Shown piece after piece: positions 1 through 4,487 of a stretch of DNA of 8,108 nt. Origin of the DNA: Comamonas sp. lk (GTDB lineage: Bacteria > Pseudomonadota > Gammaproteobacteria > Burkholderiales > Burkholderiaceae_C); the NCBI GenBank assembly GCA_945901215.1, contig CAMDKE010000116.1, positions 1 to 8,108 of the forward strand, in the 5' to 3' direction. Every line of letters starts with the position of its first letter. Position 1 is the stretch's first letter. The position numbers and the translations under genes are program-made. The notes beneath the pieces were generated by a model, which did not search any database, was not told where the DNA came from, and worked only from the letters and a program-made list of their open reading frames with translations.

Positions 1-568
1 AGGCGTCCAGATACCAGTTGTCGCGGTAGTGCACCAGGCGCTGGGGGGAGACTTCGCGCACCGTGGTTTTGCCGTTTTGGCGGCTGAAGTGGCTGATGCG
101 CAGGCGCTTGCGGGCCATGGTGGCCGCAGCCACCACTTCAAACGACTGGGCGGTAACCACGCGCTTGCCCACGTTCAAGATGCGGATGCGCCGGGCGACG
201 TCTTGGCTGGCCAGGCCGTGCTTTTCCATGAGTTGCACCAGCCGGGTGTGCAAGGGTTTGAGCTTGGCGCCTAGCAGGCCAGGCTCAAGCTGGCCCAATA
301 GCTGCTGGATGGTGACCAGTGACAGCAGCTCTTCCTGGTTAAACCACAGGCCGGGCAGCTCGGTGTCGTCGTGGCCCGGCGCCATGGTGTAGCCGCCCAG
401 GTCGCGGTGAAAGGCAATGGGCATGTGCAACTGGTCGCGCAGCTTGGCGATGTCGCGCTTGAAAGTGGCCTCGGATATCTCCAGCTTGGCCATGATTTCC
501 GCCTTGCCCACGGCACGGCGCCCGGCAAAGAGGTCTTTGTAGCTGTAGAGGCGGACGATTTCGCTCAT
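1..568 (-). CDS. WYL-domain transcriptional regulator (3' end outside window)
   Basis: The minus strand reads 189 codons from the ATG at 568 to the window edge with no stop, so the C-terminus is missing. The N-terminus (about residues 5-50) is a DeoR/HTH_11-like winged helix: an AVGKAEIMAKLEISEATFKR stretch followed by DIAKLRDQL looks like the helix-turn-helix and recognition helix. A linker containing LWFNQEELLSLVTIQQLL follows, typical of this family. From about residue 145 the WYL domain begins, with VSPQRLVHYRDNWYLDA at the edge. WYL proteins are ligand- or nucleic-acid-responsive regulators and often control stress or defence genes (BrxR/CapW and PafBC relatives). Complete members are usually about 230-330 residues, so about 40-140 are missing. 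The SprT-like gene lies upstream on the same strand, 97 bases away. The target and ligand are unknown. The family call is strong; any link to defence is inference. Confidence 0.88.
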   Translation of the reverse strand, partial: MSEIVRLYSYKDLFAGRRAVGKAEIMAKLEISEATFKRDIAKLRDQLHMPIAFHRDLGGYTMAPGHDDTELPGLWFNQEELLSLVTIQQLLGQLEPGLLGAKLKPLHTRLVQLMEKHGLASQDVARRIRILNVGKRVVTAQSFEVVAAATMARKRLRISHFSRQNGKTTVREVSPQRLVHYRDNWYLDA

Positions 569-665
569 GGTTTGTAAAGTTCCGTTTAATGGTAGCAGTA
601 AGAAATTGCGTTAGACCCTTGTTATTCCCTTGGTCTGCGCAGCTTTTTTGGGAGGCTTTTTCGGG

Positions 666-1343
666 CTAAACCGCCTCCCAGTCGCCAACGGCTTCCATCT
701 CCACCTTGTCTTGCGGACAGATGGGCGGGCCAAAGGCGAGGAACTTTTTGAGCATGGGCACCTGAAAACCGCAGGTCTTGCACTGCGCGCGGGGCCGGTT
801 GCGGCGCACCGACTTCTTCATGGGCACCGACAAAGAGGCATGGGGGTAGGCGCCGAGTTGGGGTAGCAATGCCTCCAACTTGGCTTTGAGCTCGGGCCCG
901 GCACCGGCGCTGCGCATGGGGCCTTTGAGCCCAAGACCCAGCGCAATTTTCTTAAACTCTTTGCCATGCTTGTGCTTGCAGTCGTCCACCGCGTGCACCA
1001 GCTCATGCACCAGGGTGTCCAGCACCTCATAGGCGTCGCTGAGCGTGGGGGAGATAAATATCTGGTTGACCGGCTTGGTGCTGCTGCCGGTGCTCCAGCA
1101 CTGACCGATGTGTCCCAGGCGGTTGCCGGTGCTGGCAAAACCGACCGATACCTGGCAGGCCGGGATATGGTGCTGCTTGGCCAGAAACAGGGGGCGCACC
1201 GCCTCAATGGCAGCCAGCAGCCAGGACTCGCGCAGGGCGTGGGCTTGGGGGGTGGCGCTAAGGGCAGTGGCAGCGGCCGACTTTGAGCTTGGTGGGGTGT
1301 GAGCTGGGTCATAGGCAATAAGTTTGCCTAGGCTAAAGCTCAC
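666..1343 (-). CDS. SprT-like zinc metalloprotease, start uncertain
   Basis: The protein carries the zinc metalloprotease motif HELVH (residues 113-117 from the start chosen here), followed by CKHKHGKEF, where the His of HG is the expected third zinc ligand in SprT/Spartan-like proteins. A C-terminal zinc-ribbon-like segment has CKTC and then CPQD, so only three of the usual four Cys are present. SprT-like proteins are related to Spartan proteases that cut DNA-protein crosslinks, but bacterial function is poorly defined and many are annotated simply as SprT domain proteins. The frame is open up to an ATG at 1433, but the stretch 1336-1423 is a copy of the 88-bp dispersed palindrome, so the first residues of that long form would be repeat-encoded. 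The GTG at 1343, inside the repeat's outer arm and preceded by AGGG, is the only other early start I find. It yields 225 residues. The WYL regulator follows 97 bases downstream. The family is clear; the start is not. Confidence 0.8.
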   Translation of the reverse strand: MSFSLGKLIAYDPAHTPPSSKSAAATALSATPQAHALRESWLLAAIEAVRPLFLAKQHHIPACQVSVGFASTGNRLGHIGQCWSTGSSTKPVNQIFISPTLSDAYEVLDTLVHELVHAVDDCKHKHGKEFKKIALGLGLKGPMRSAGAGPELKAKLEALLPQLGAYPHASLSVPMKKSVRRNRPRAQCKTCGFQVPMLKKFLAFGPPICPQDKVEMEAVGDWEAV

Positions 1344-1423
1344 CCTATGACCCTGCGGAGCTGTAGTTTTTTGCAGTGGTTTGCGCTGTTTGAGCCTGCC
1401 CGGCGGGGTCGTATGGTGAGCTT
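1336..1423. repeat. 88-bp imperfect palindrome, copy A
   Basis: The outer arms 1336-1356 and 1403-1423 can pair over 21 positions with one mismatch and two G-T wobbles; the outer nine bases AAGCTCACC/GGTGAGCTT match perfectly. The 46-base centre includes a T-run and TTGCAGTGGTTTG. By eye it matches copy C at about 77 of 88 positions without gaps. It lies between the parE-like toxin and the SprT-like gene and overlaps the 5' end of the SprT-like reading frame. The structure suggests a REP/MITE-like element or a transcript hairpin; no transposase is present nearby. Confidence 0.85.
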
Positions 1424-1481
1424 GGCAGCCCATTAGGTTCTGCAGCCACGTATTTCAGCCGCCTGCCACGGCCTATTTGGC

Positions 1482-1772
1482 TCACCACCGTTTTGGTAGC
1501 CGCCTTGAGGTGTGAAACACCCGCAATATGGTGACCTGGTCGCCGTTGACGATGTAGGGCACCAGGTAACGCGTCTTCAGCACCAACAGTTCGCGGGTAC
1601 CGGGTACACGGCCCGGTCTGCCCATACCAGGTTGCTGCGCGAGTTGGGCCACGGCTTCCAGCACCCGTGCGACGACCCGGCTGGCCGCGGCGGCATCGTC
1701 TTGCGCGATGTAGGAGGCTTCGTCGTCAAGGTTTTGGCGGGCGGTGCGCAGCCACTTAATTTGCACTGGCAT
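1482..1772 (-). CDS. parE: ParE/RelE-superfamily toxin
   Basis: This 96-residue protein begins MPVQIKWLRTARQNLDDEASYIAQDD, the usual ParE opening of a first beta strand and an antiparallel helical hairpin. It continues with AQQPGMGRPGRVPGTRELLV, and the core strand VPYIVNGDQVTILRVFHTSR is the conserved ParE/RelE ending. ParE toxins inhibit DNA gyrase; other superfamily members cleave mRNA on ribosomes, so the target cannot be settled from sequence. Length is normal for the family. The ATG at 1772 lies inside the antitoxin gene, giving a 17-base overlap in another frame, typical of translationally coupled TA pairs. Copy A of the palindrome begins about 58 bases past its stop in the direction of transcription and could act as a 3' hairpin. 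It appears intact. Family confidence is high; the ParE subtype is likely. Confidence 0.9.
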   Translation of the reverse strand: MPVQIKWLRTARQNLDDEASYIAQDDAAAASRVVARVLEAVAQLAQQPGMGRPGRVPGTRELLVLKTRYLVPYIVNGDQVTILRVFHTSRRLPKRW

Positions 1773-1998
1773 TCCATTTCAGGGCCAGGTCTGCCATGTC
1801 TTGATCGGTGGCGTATTCCCGCGCCTCGGCCTCGGTCAGGGCGGCCTGAATTTCAGCAAGCTGCCATTCGTTGGTGTCCACATAGGCCGCAATGGCCTCG
1901 GCAGCCAAAAAGGATTTGCTGCGCTGGGTGACGTTGGCCAGCTGGTCGAGCCGGTTCTTGATGCTGTCTTCCAGGCGAATGGTCATGGTGCTGGACAT
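1756..1998 (-). CDS. Ribbon-helix-helix (CopG/ParD-like) antitoxin
   Basis: An 80-residue protein. The N-terminal SSTMTIRLEDSIKNRLDQLA followed by TQRSKSFLAAEAIAAYVD is a classic ribbon-helix-helix DNA-binding fold: a beta strand with alternating polar residues, then two helices. The acidic C-terminal half (EIQAALTEAEAREYATDQDMADLALKW) is the part expected to wrap around and neutralise the toxin. It is the first gene of a two-gene operon and overlaps the ParE-like toxin gene by 17 bases. The ATG at 1998 is supported by AAGG placed 7 bases upstream (2006-2009, minus strand). As with other RHH antitoxins it probably represses its own promoter, with the TGTACA-containing site at 2025-2035 as a candidate operator. 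RHH families are often named CopG, ParD or RelB interchangeably, so I leave the symbol blank. Confidence 0.9.
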   Translation of the reverse strand: MSSTMTIRLEDSIKNRLDQLANVTQRSKSFLAAEAIAAYVDTNEWQLAEIQAALTEAEAREYATDQDMADLALKWNASAN

Positions 1999-2024
1999 AG
2001 GGAATCCTTGGTGGTGCTAGGTTG

Positions 2025-2035
2025 TGTACAGTGTA
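2025..2035. promoter_or_regulatory. Candidate operator upstream of RHH antitoxin
   Basis: Overlapping short palindromes TGTACA (2025-2030) and TACAGTGTA (2027-2035) lie about 27 bases upstream of the antitoxin ATG. AT-rich candidates for a -10 box (TATGAT, TACACT on the minus strand) are close by, but I see no convincing -35. RHH antitoxins bind short palindromes in their own promoters, so the placement fits, but the site is short. Confidence 0.3.
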
Positions 2036-2047
2036 TTCAATCATAAA

Positions 2048-2135
2048 AAGGGCGTCCCCAGAGCTCGCAGAGCTGTGAATCTGTGCAGTGGTTCGCGCTG
2101 TTTTAGCCTGCCCGGCCGGGTCATAGGGTGCGCTT
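2048..2135. repeat. 88-bp imperfect palindrome, copy B (degenerate left arm)
   Basis: It aligns without gaps to copy A with a constant offset of 712. The centre and right arm are well kept (GCAGTGG, CGCGCTGTTTTAGCCTGCCCGG, then GGGTCATAGGGTGCGCTT, each with few changes). The left arm matches at only about half its positions, so the hairpin is largely lost. It lies between the two TA modules, directly upstream of the RHH antitoxin promoter region, in the same orientation as copies A and C. Confidence 0.75.
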
Positions 2136-2174
2136 GTGGCGTGTGATGGTGCCGATATTGACGTCCACCAGCCC
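2136..2174. repeat. Homology to flank of copy C
   Basis: Immediately beyond copy B, 39 bases align without gaps to 3294-3332 next to copy C, matching at about 29 positions. Copy A lacks this flank. The shared unit is therefore longer than the palindrome in two of the three copies. Read on the minus strand, many differences fall in third codon positions of one frame (a G-[LF]-V-D-x-N...T-R pattern), hinting at shared former coding sequence. Confidence 0.5.
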
Positions 2175-2338
2175 TGTTCAGAGGTCCATTCGACCAAACA
2201 GACGTTGGTCCCAAATGACCTTTTGGCTTGGCGACACGGTGAGTTCACCTGCCGCCCGATGCAGTGGATTAACAACTGCATTGCATTCCAGCTTGGCAAC
2301 GGCACAGGGCACGACGAGTACCTATCTCTGCAAAGGCA
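2175..2338. other. Intergenic region with no recognised gene
   Basis: This stretch lies between the palindrome flank and the stop of the PIN toxin. I see no convincing coding sequence, RNA gene or terminator. The minus-strand frame crossing it has no family-like pattern and runs through repeat B. It holds one arm (2288-2305) of an inverted pair that flanks the phd-vapC module. Confidence 0.5.
2288..2305. repeat. Left arm of inverted pair flanking phd-vapC
   Basis: The reverse complement GTGCCGTTGCCAAGCTGG matches GTGCCGTTGCCAGCTTGG at 3112-3129 in 15 of 18 positions, with 12 consecutive identities. The pair encloses the Phd/PIN module. A 12-base match somewhere in a window this size could arise by chance. 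Confidence 0.35.
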
Positions 2339-2746
2339 TCAACCATCAAACGGGTTGACGACTTGCACGCCACAACCCAAGAAGTCGCGCACATTGCGGG
2401 TGGCCAGCACCAATTGGTGTTCGATGGCGGTGGCCGCGATTAGCATGTCCGGGGCGCTGCGGGTGATACCCTGGGCCTGGAACTGCCCCCGCAAAACCCC
2501 GCCGCGCTGCGCAATGCCAGGTGTAACGGGATACACCGCGTGCAGACGTTCCACCAGCGCATTAAAGAGCGCCAACTTGCGGGTGTTGGGTTGCCAGGCC
2601 AGTGCGAAGTGGGCTTCTTCCAGGGTGACGGCGGAAATGGCCATCCGTGGCACCGTCTGCAGCCAGCGCATGACCTGCGCGTCGGGGCTGCTTTTAATGA
2701 ATTCGCTGATGACGTTGGTGTCTGCCAGAACAATGGTGGCGCTCAT
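2339..2746 (-). CDS. vapC: PIN-domain toxin, VapC-like ribonuclease
   Basis: A 135-residue PIN-domain protein, normal in length. The acidic metal-binding residues are all visible: D9 in LADTNVISE, E44 in AVTLEEAHF, D100 in SAPDMLIAATA and D121 in ATRNVRDF, with the conserved T10/N11 and N118. VapC toxins are Mg2+-dependent endoribonucleases that cut initiator tRNA or rRNA; the target here cannot be told. The ending VQVVNPFDG is typical of the family. It lies 12 bases downstream of a Phd/YefM-type antitoxin gene, so the two are surely co-transcribed. The ATG at 2746 puts D9 at the usual position. No terminator is visible after the stop; repeat copy B lies about 200 bases on. The toxin appears intact. 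Confidence 0.92.
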   Translation of the reverse strand: MSATIVLADTNVISEFIKSSPDAQVMRWLQTVPRMAISAVTLEEAHFALAWQPNTRKLALFNALVERLHAVYPVTPGIAQRGGVLRGQFQAQGITRSAPDMLIAATAIEHQLVLATRNVRDFLGCGVQVVNPFDG

Positions 2747-2758
2747 TGCAGGGCACCC

Positions 2759-3052
2759 TTAGACGGGGTCGGCAAAGGCATTAGCGCGCTGCCAAGCTGA
2801 TTGCCGCGCACCAGGGTCCGGCCCGGCAAGGCCGGTATCGTCTGGCGGCGGGAACTCTTCACGCAGTTGCAGCACCTGGCTGTAAAAGCTATCGGCCACT
2901 GGTTTAACAGCGGCCTCACTGCGGGCAAAGTAGTCTGCCGACACCAGCACCGCAACCGGCGTGTTGCGCTTGGTAATGACCTGGGGTTGCTGCTGGGCGG
3001 CTGCGATCAGGGCAGAGAGCTGCTGGCGGGATTGGGCAATAGAGATAGTCAT
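2759..3052 (-). CDS. Phd/YefM-family antitoxin
   Basis: A 97-residue protein. The N-terminal part (residues 1-55) reads as a Phd/YefM DNA-binding domain: TISIAQSRQQLSALIAAAQ, then QPQVITKRNTPVAVLVSADYF, matching the family pattern in which a short strand-helix start is followed by the I-T-[KR]-x-x-x-P-V-A-V-L-[VI] strand. The C-terminal half, with EEFPPPDDTGLAGPDPGARQ, is probably disordered until it binds the PIN toxin encoded 12 bases downstream. Phd-type antitoxins repress their own operon, and an inverted repeat with a TGTACA core lies just upstream. The ribosome-binding site is weak (AAAGAAA). A Phd antitoxin with a PIN toxin is a known mixed pairing. The last residues (AWQRANAFADPV) are not family-typical, but the frame is intact. 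Confidence 0.88.
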   Translation of the reverse strand: MTISIAQSRQQLSALIAAAQQQPQVITKRNTPVAVLVSADYFARSEAAVKPVADSFYSQVLQLREEFPPPDDTGLAGPDPGARQSAWQRANAFADPV

Positions 3053-3063
3053 AAGTTTCTTTC

Positions 3064-3084
3064 ATGTACTACTGATATGTACAT
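3064..3084. promoter_or_regulatory. Candidate Phd/YefM operator with TGTACA core
   Basis: A perfect inverted repeat, ATGTAC (3064-3069) and GTACAT (3079-3084), separated by 9 bases, lies 12-32 bases upstream of the antitoxin start; the second arm is part of a complete ATGTACAT palindrome (3078-3085 region). YefM of the yefM-yoeB operon is known to recognise TGTACA-centred palindromes, and this antitoxin is of that family. A weak minus-strand promoter (TTTGGT, 16 bases, TACATA) overlaps it. Function is inferred from position and core sequence. Confidence 0.55.
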
Positions 3085-3111
3085 TGTAGACATTTAAACC
3101 AAAAATGTGCG

Positions 3112-3129
3112 GTGCCGTTGCCAGCTTGG
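3112..3129. repeat. Right arm of inverted pair flanking phd-vapC
   Basis: GTGCCGTTGCCAGCTTGG is the partner of the reverse-complement copy at 2288-2305 (15 of 18 positions). It lies 60 bases upstream of the Phd-like antitoxin start. It may be a trace of the module's insertion or a chance match. Confidence 0.35.
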
Positions 3130-3205
3130 CTTTTGCTGCCTGTGGCGCTTTATCGAATCCAGAATTACGCCGGCGCGGGCTCAAAGGCCCTCCCAGACGA
3201 TCCAA

Positions 3206-3293
3206 AAGCTCACCCCATGACCCTGCGGCGCTGTAGTTTTTTGCAGTGGTTTGAATCGCTTGAGCCTGTGCGGCAGGGTCGTGTGGTGAGCTT
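3206..3293. repeat. 88-bp imperfect palindrome, copy C
   Basis: The arms 3206-3226 and 3273-3293 pair over 21 positions with one mismatch and one G-T wobble, the best-kept hairpin of the three. Compared with copy A, one stem pair changes from T-A to C-G on both sides (3216/3283 against 1346/1413), and a wobble at 1354/1405 becomes T-A at 3224/3275. It lies in the 309-bp gap between the divergent phd-like and 3362 genes. Confidence 0.87.
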
Positions 3294-3332
3294 GGGGCGT
3301 GTGAAGATGCAGGCATTGCCATCCACAAACCC
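3294..3332. repeat. Homology to flank of copy B
   Basis: This is the partner of 2136-2174, directly adjoining copy C with no gap in the alignment (constant offset 1158), and matches at about 29 of 39 positions. It ends about 30 bases before the start of the plus-strand gene at 3362, so it may also lie within that gene's leader or promoter. Confidence 0.5.
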
Positions 3333-3361
3333 TGCCACTTCACCGCGAAAGGCCACGCCCC

Positions 3362-3862
3362 ATGACCGCCCAATGTTCTGAAAACCTGCTCCTTCGGGGA
3401 GACAGGCTCTCACTGTGCACCGAGCCCCTGGCCCCCTACTTGGAGACCGGTGGCAACCCAATCAAGTTCGACGCCGCGTCGACCGCCTGTTGGCGGGGCT
3501 ATGTGGGCACCTGGGCCATTGAGGGTGGGTTTGAGGGTGGGTTTGAGGGCGACCGTTTGTACCTGGTCAAGCTCAAAGGCACCAGCCGCACTGAGGCCGG
3601 TTGGCTAGAGCGCAGCCTGGCAGACCTGTTCCCGGACTACCCCGACGGCGTGTTTGCGCACTGGTTTACCGGTGAGCTGCGCTGCCCTAAGGGCAAGCTC
3701 TTGAAGTACGTGCACGGCGGCTACGCCAGCCGTTATGAGCAAGACCTGTTTATTGATGTGGTGCGCGGTGTGGTGGTGGGCGAGCGCGTTGTTATCAATG
3801 GCGTGGCCGAGCCCGACGCCACCGACGGCTACACCGTGGCCGCCTCGACATCAACCTTTTAA
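3362..3862 (+). CDS. Unrecognised soluble protein
   Basis: A 166-residue protein that I do not recognise. It has no signal peptide or membrane segment. Its composition is that of a compact globular protein rich in aromatics: RGYVGTWAIE, GDRLYLVKLKGTS, LFPDYPDGVFAHWFTGELR, KLLKYVHGGYASRYEQDL and a last strand pair VVVGERVVINGVAEPD. Such alternating strands with conserved-looking W, Y and H suggest a mostly beta fold. The ATG at 3362 is the first start in frame, with AAAGG about 11 bases upstream. The next gene begins one base after the TAA, so they are very likely co-expressed. Residues 54-63 (EGGFEGGFEG) come from a 12-base tandem duplication. Coding is well supported by codon use and operon context; function is unknown. 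Confidence 0.8.
   Translation: MTAQCSENLLLRGDRLSLCTEPLAPYLETGGNPIKFDAASTACWRGYVGTWAIEGGFEGGFEGDRLYLVKLKGTSRTEAGWLERSLADLFPDYPDGVFAHWFTGELRCPKGKLLKYVHGGYASRYEQDLFIDVVRGVVVGERVVINGVAEPDATDGYTVAASTSTF
3521..3552 (+). repeat. 12-base tandem duplication in coding sequence
   Basis: GAGGGTGGGTTT occurs twice in direct succession (3521-3532 and 3533-3544), followed by a partial third copy. It stays in frame and encodes EGGF-EGGF-EG in the gene at 3362. A recent slippage event would explain it; a single copy may be the ancestral form. Confidence 0.7.
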
Positions 3863-3863
3863 T

Positions 3864-4460
3864 ATGGCGCAGTTAACTGCATGGGAATGGTTGGGTGTGT
3901 ACCTGGGTGCGGGCGCTTGCCTGCTGGTGCTCATGCGCCTGTACGTGACCTTGATCCTGCGTCCACCGCAAACAAGCGGATTCGCCACCGACATGTTGGC
4001 GGCCATCCGGGCGGAGCAGCCTTTTGACTGGCGCAAGAAGGCCGAGTCTGTGCTGTTCATGCCGCTGGCCTTGCTGGTGTGGCCGCTGGCGATCTGGGTA
4101 GGTATCAGCGAGATCCTAAAACCCGCCAGAACCCATACCCGCCCGGAGGCTGAGCCCGAGCCAGAGCCACAGGAGCAGTTTCGCTGCCAGAAGCAACACC
4201 TGCGCATCGTGACCAGCCCCGTTGAGGCTGAAAAGCTCGGCGTGGTCACAGACCCCCTGGGCCGCGCCCCCGCCCTGCCCTTTGGACATCTGAACGCGGC
4301 CTGGCTGGCGTTTCTCAGCAAGAATGAGGCTGGCTTTACTCTTTGGTTCTTCGAGGTGCCGCTGGAAGACGCCAGAGTTCGCCGTGCGCGGGCCTGCCGG
4401 GGCTTTGCCTGGGTGAAGTCGCGCAAGGTGCAGGCGGAGTTTGTGTTTGAGTGGAATTGA
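3864..4460 (+). CDS. Unrecognised protein with two membrane segments
   Basis: A 198-residue protein that I do not recognise. Two hydrophobic segments stand out: about residues 8-31 (WLGVYLGAGACLLVLMRLYV...) and about 67-87 (SVLFMPLALLVWPLAIWVGI). They are joined by a polar loop of about 35 residues with DWRKKAE. After the second comes an acidic-proline linker (EAEPEPEPQEQ, about residues 94-104) and a soluble domain of about 95 residues ending in KVQAEFVFEWN. By the positive-inside rule the RKKAE loop and possibly RRARACR are cytoplasmic. I chose the ATG at 3864, one base after the upstream stop, because the frame's earlier ATG (3735) lies wholly inside the preceding gene and gives an implausible N-terminus. 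Probably encoded in an operon with its neighbours on both sides; role unknown. Confidence 0.8.
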   Translation: MAQLTAWEWLGVYLGAGACLLVLMRLYVTLILRPPQTSGFATDMLAAIRAEQPFDWRKKAESVLFMPLALLVWPLAIWVGISEILKPARTHTRPEAEPEPEPQEQFRCQKQHLRIVTSPVEAEKLGVVTDPLGRAPALPFGHLNAAWLAFLSKNEAGFTLWFFEVPLEDARVRRARACRGFAWVKSRKVQAEFVFEWN

Positions 4461-4487
4461 TCTGTGGATTGAACCGTGGGTAGCAAG

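Noticed and set aside
650..679. GGGAGGC/GCCTCCC inverted pair at the end of the SprT-like gene as a terminator
   Set aside because: The 7-bp stem has a 16-base loop, overlaps the end of the coding sequence, and is not followed by a T-run in the direction of transcription.
818..1318. Alternative minus-strand frame inside the SprT-like gene
   Set aside because: Its proline/serine-rich translation is typical of an out-of-frame shadow in GC-rich DNA, while the other frame has HELVH and zinc-ribbon Cys.
1853..2305. 150-residue minus-strand reading frame across repeat B
   Set aside because: It overlaps the RHH antitoxin gene in another frame, runs through a repeat, and its sequence has no family-like pattern.
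1336..3293. The 88-bp palindromes as integron attC sites
   Set aside because: Size, imperfect pairing, same orientation and TA cargo fit, but the ends are AAGCTCACC/GGTGAGCTT and lack the RYYYAAC/GTTRRRY core of attC, and no integrase gene is in view.
3062..3461. Minus-strand reading frames across repeat C (3062-3373 and 3210-3461)
   Set aside because: They are made mainly of repeat and flank sequence and oppose the better-supported gene at 3362; the resemblance to the frame over repeat B is explained by DNA repeat homology.
3735..3863. Upstream start for the membrane protein gene
   Set aside because: It would overlap the previous gene by 128 bases and begin with an odd Cys/Trp-rich stretch; the ATG at 3864 follows the upstream stop directly.
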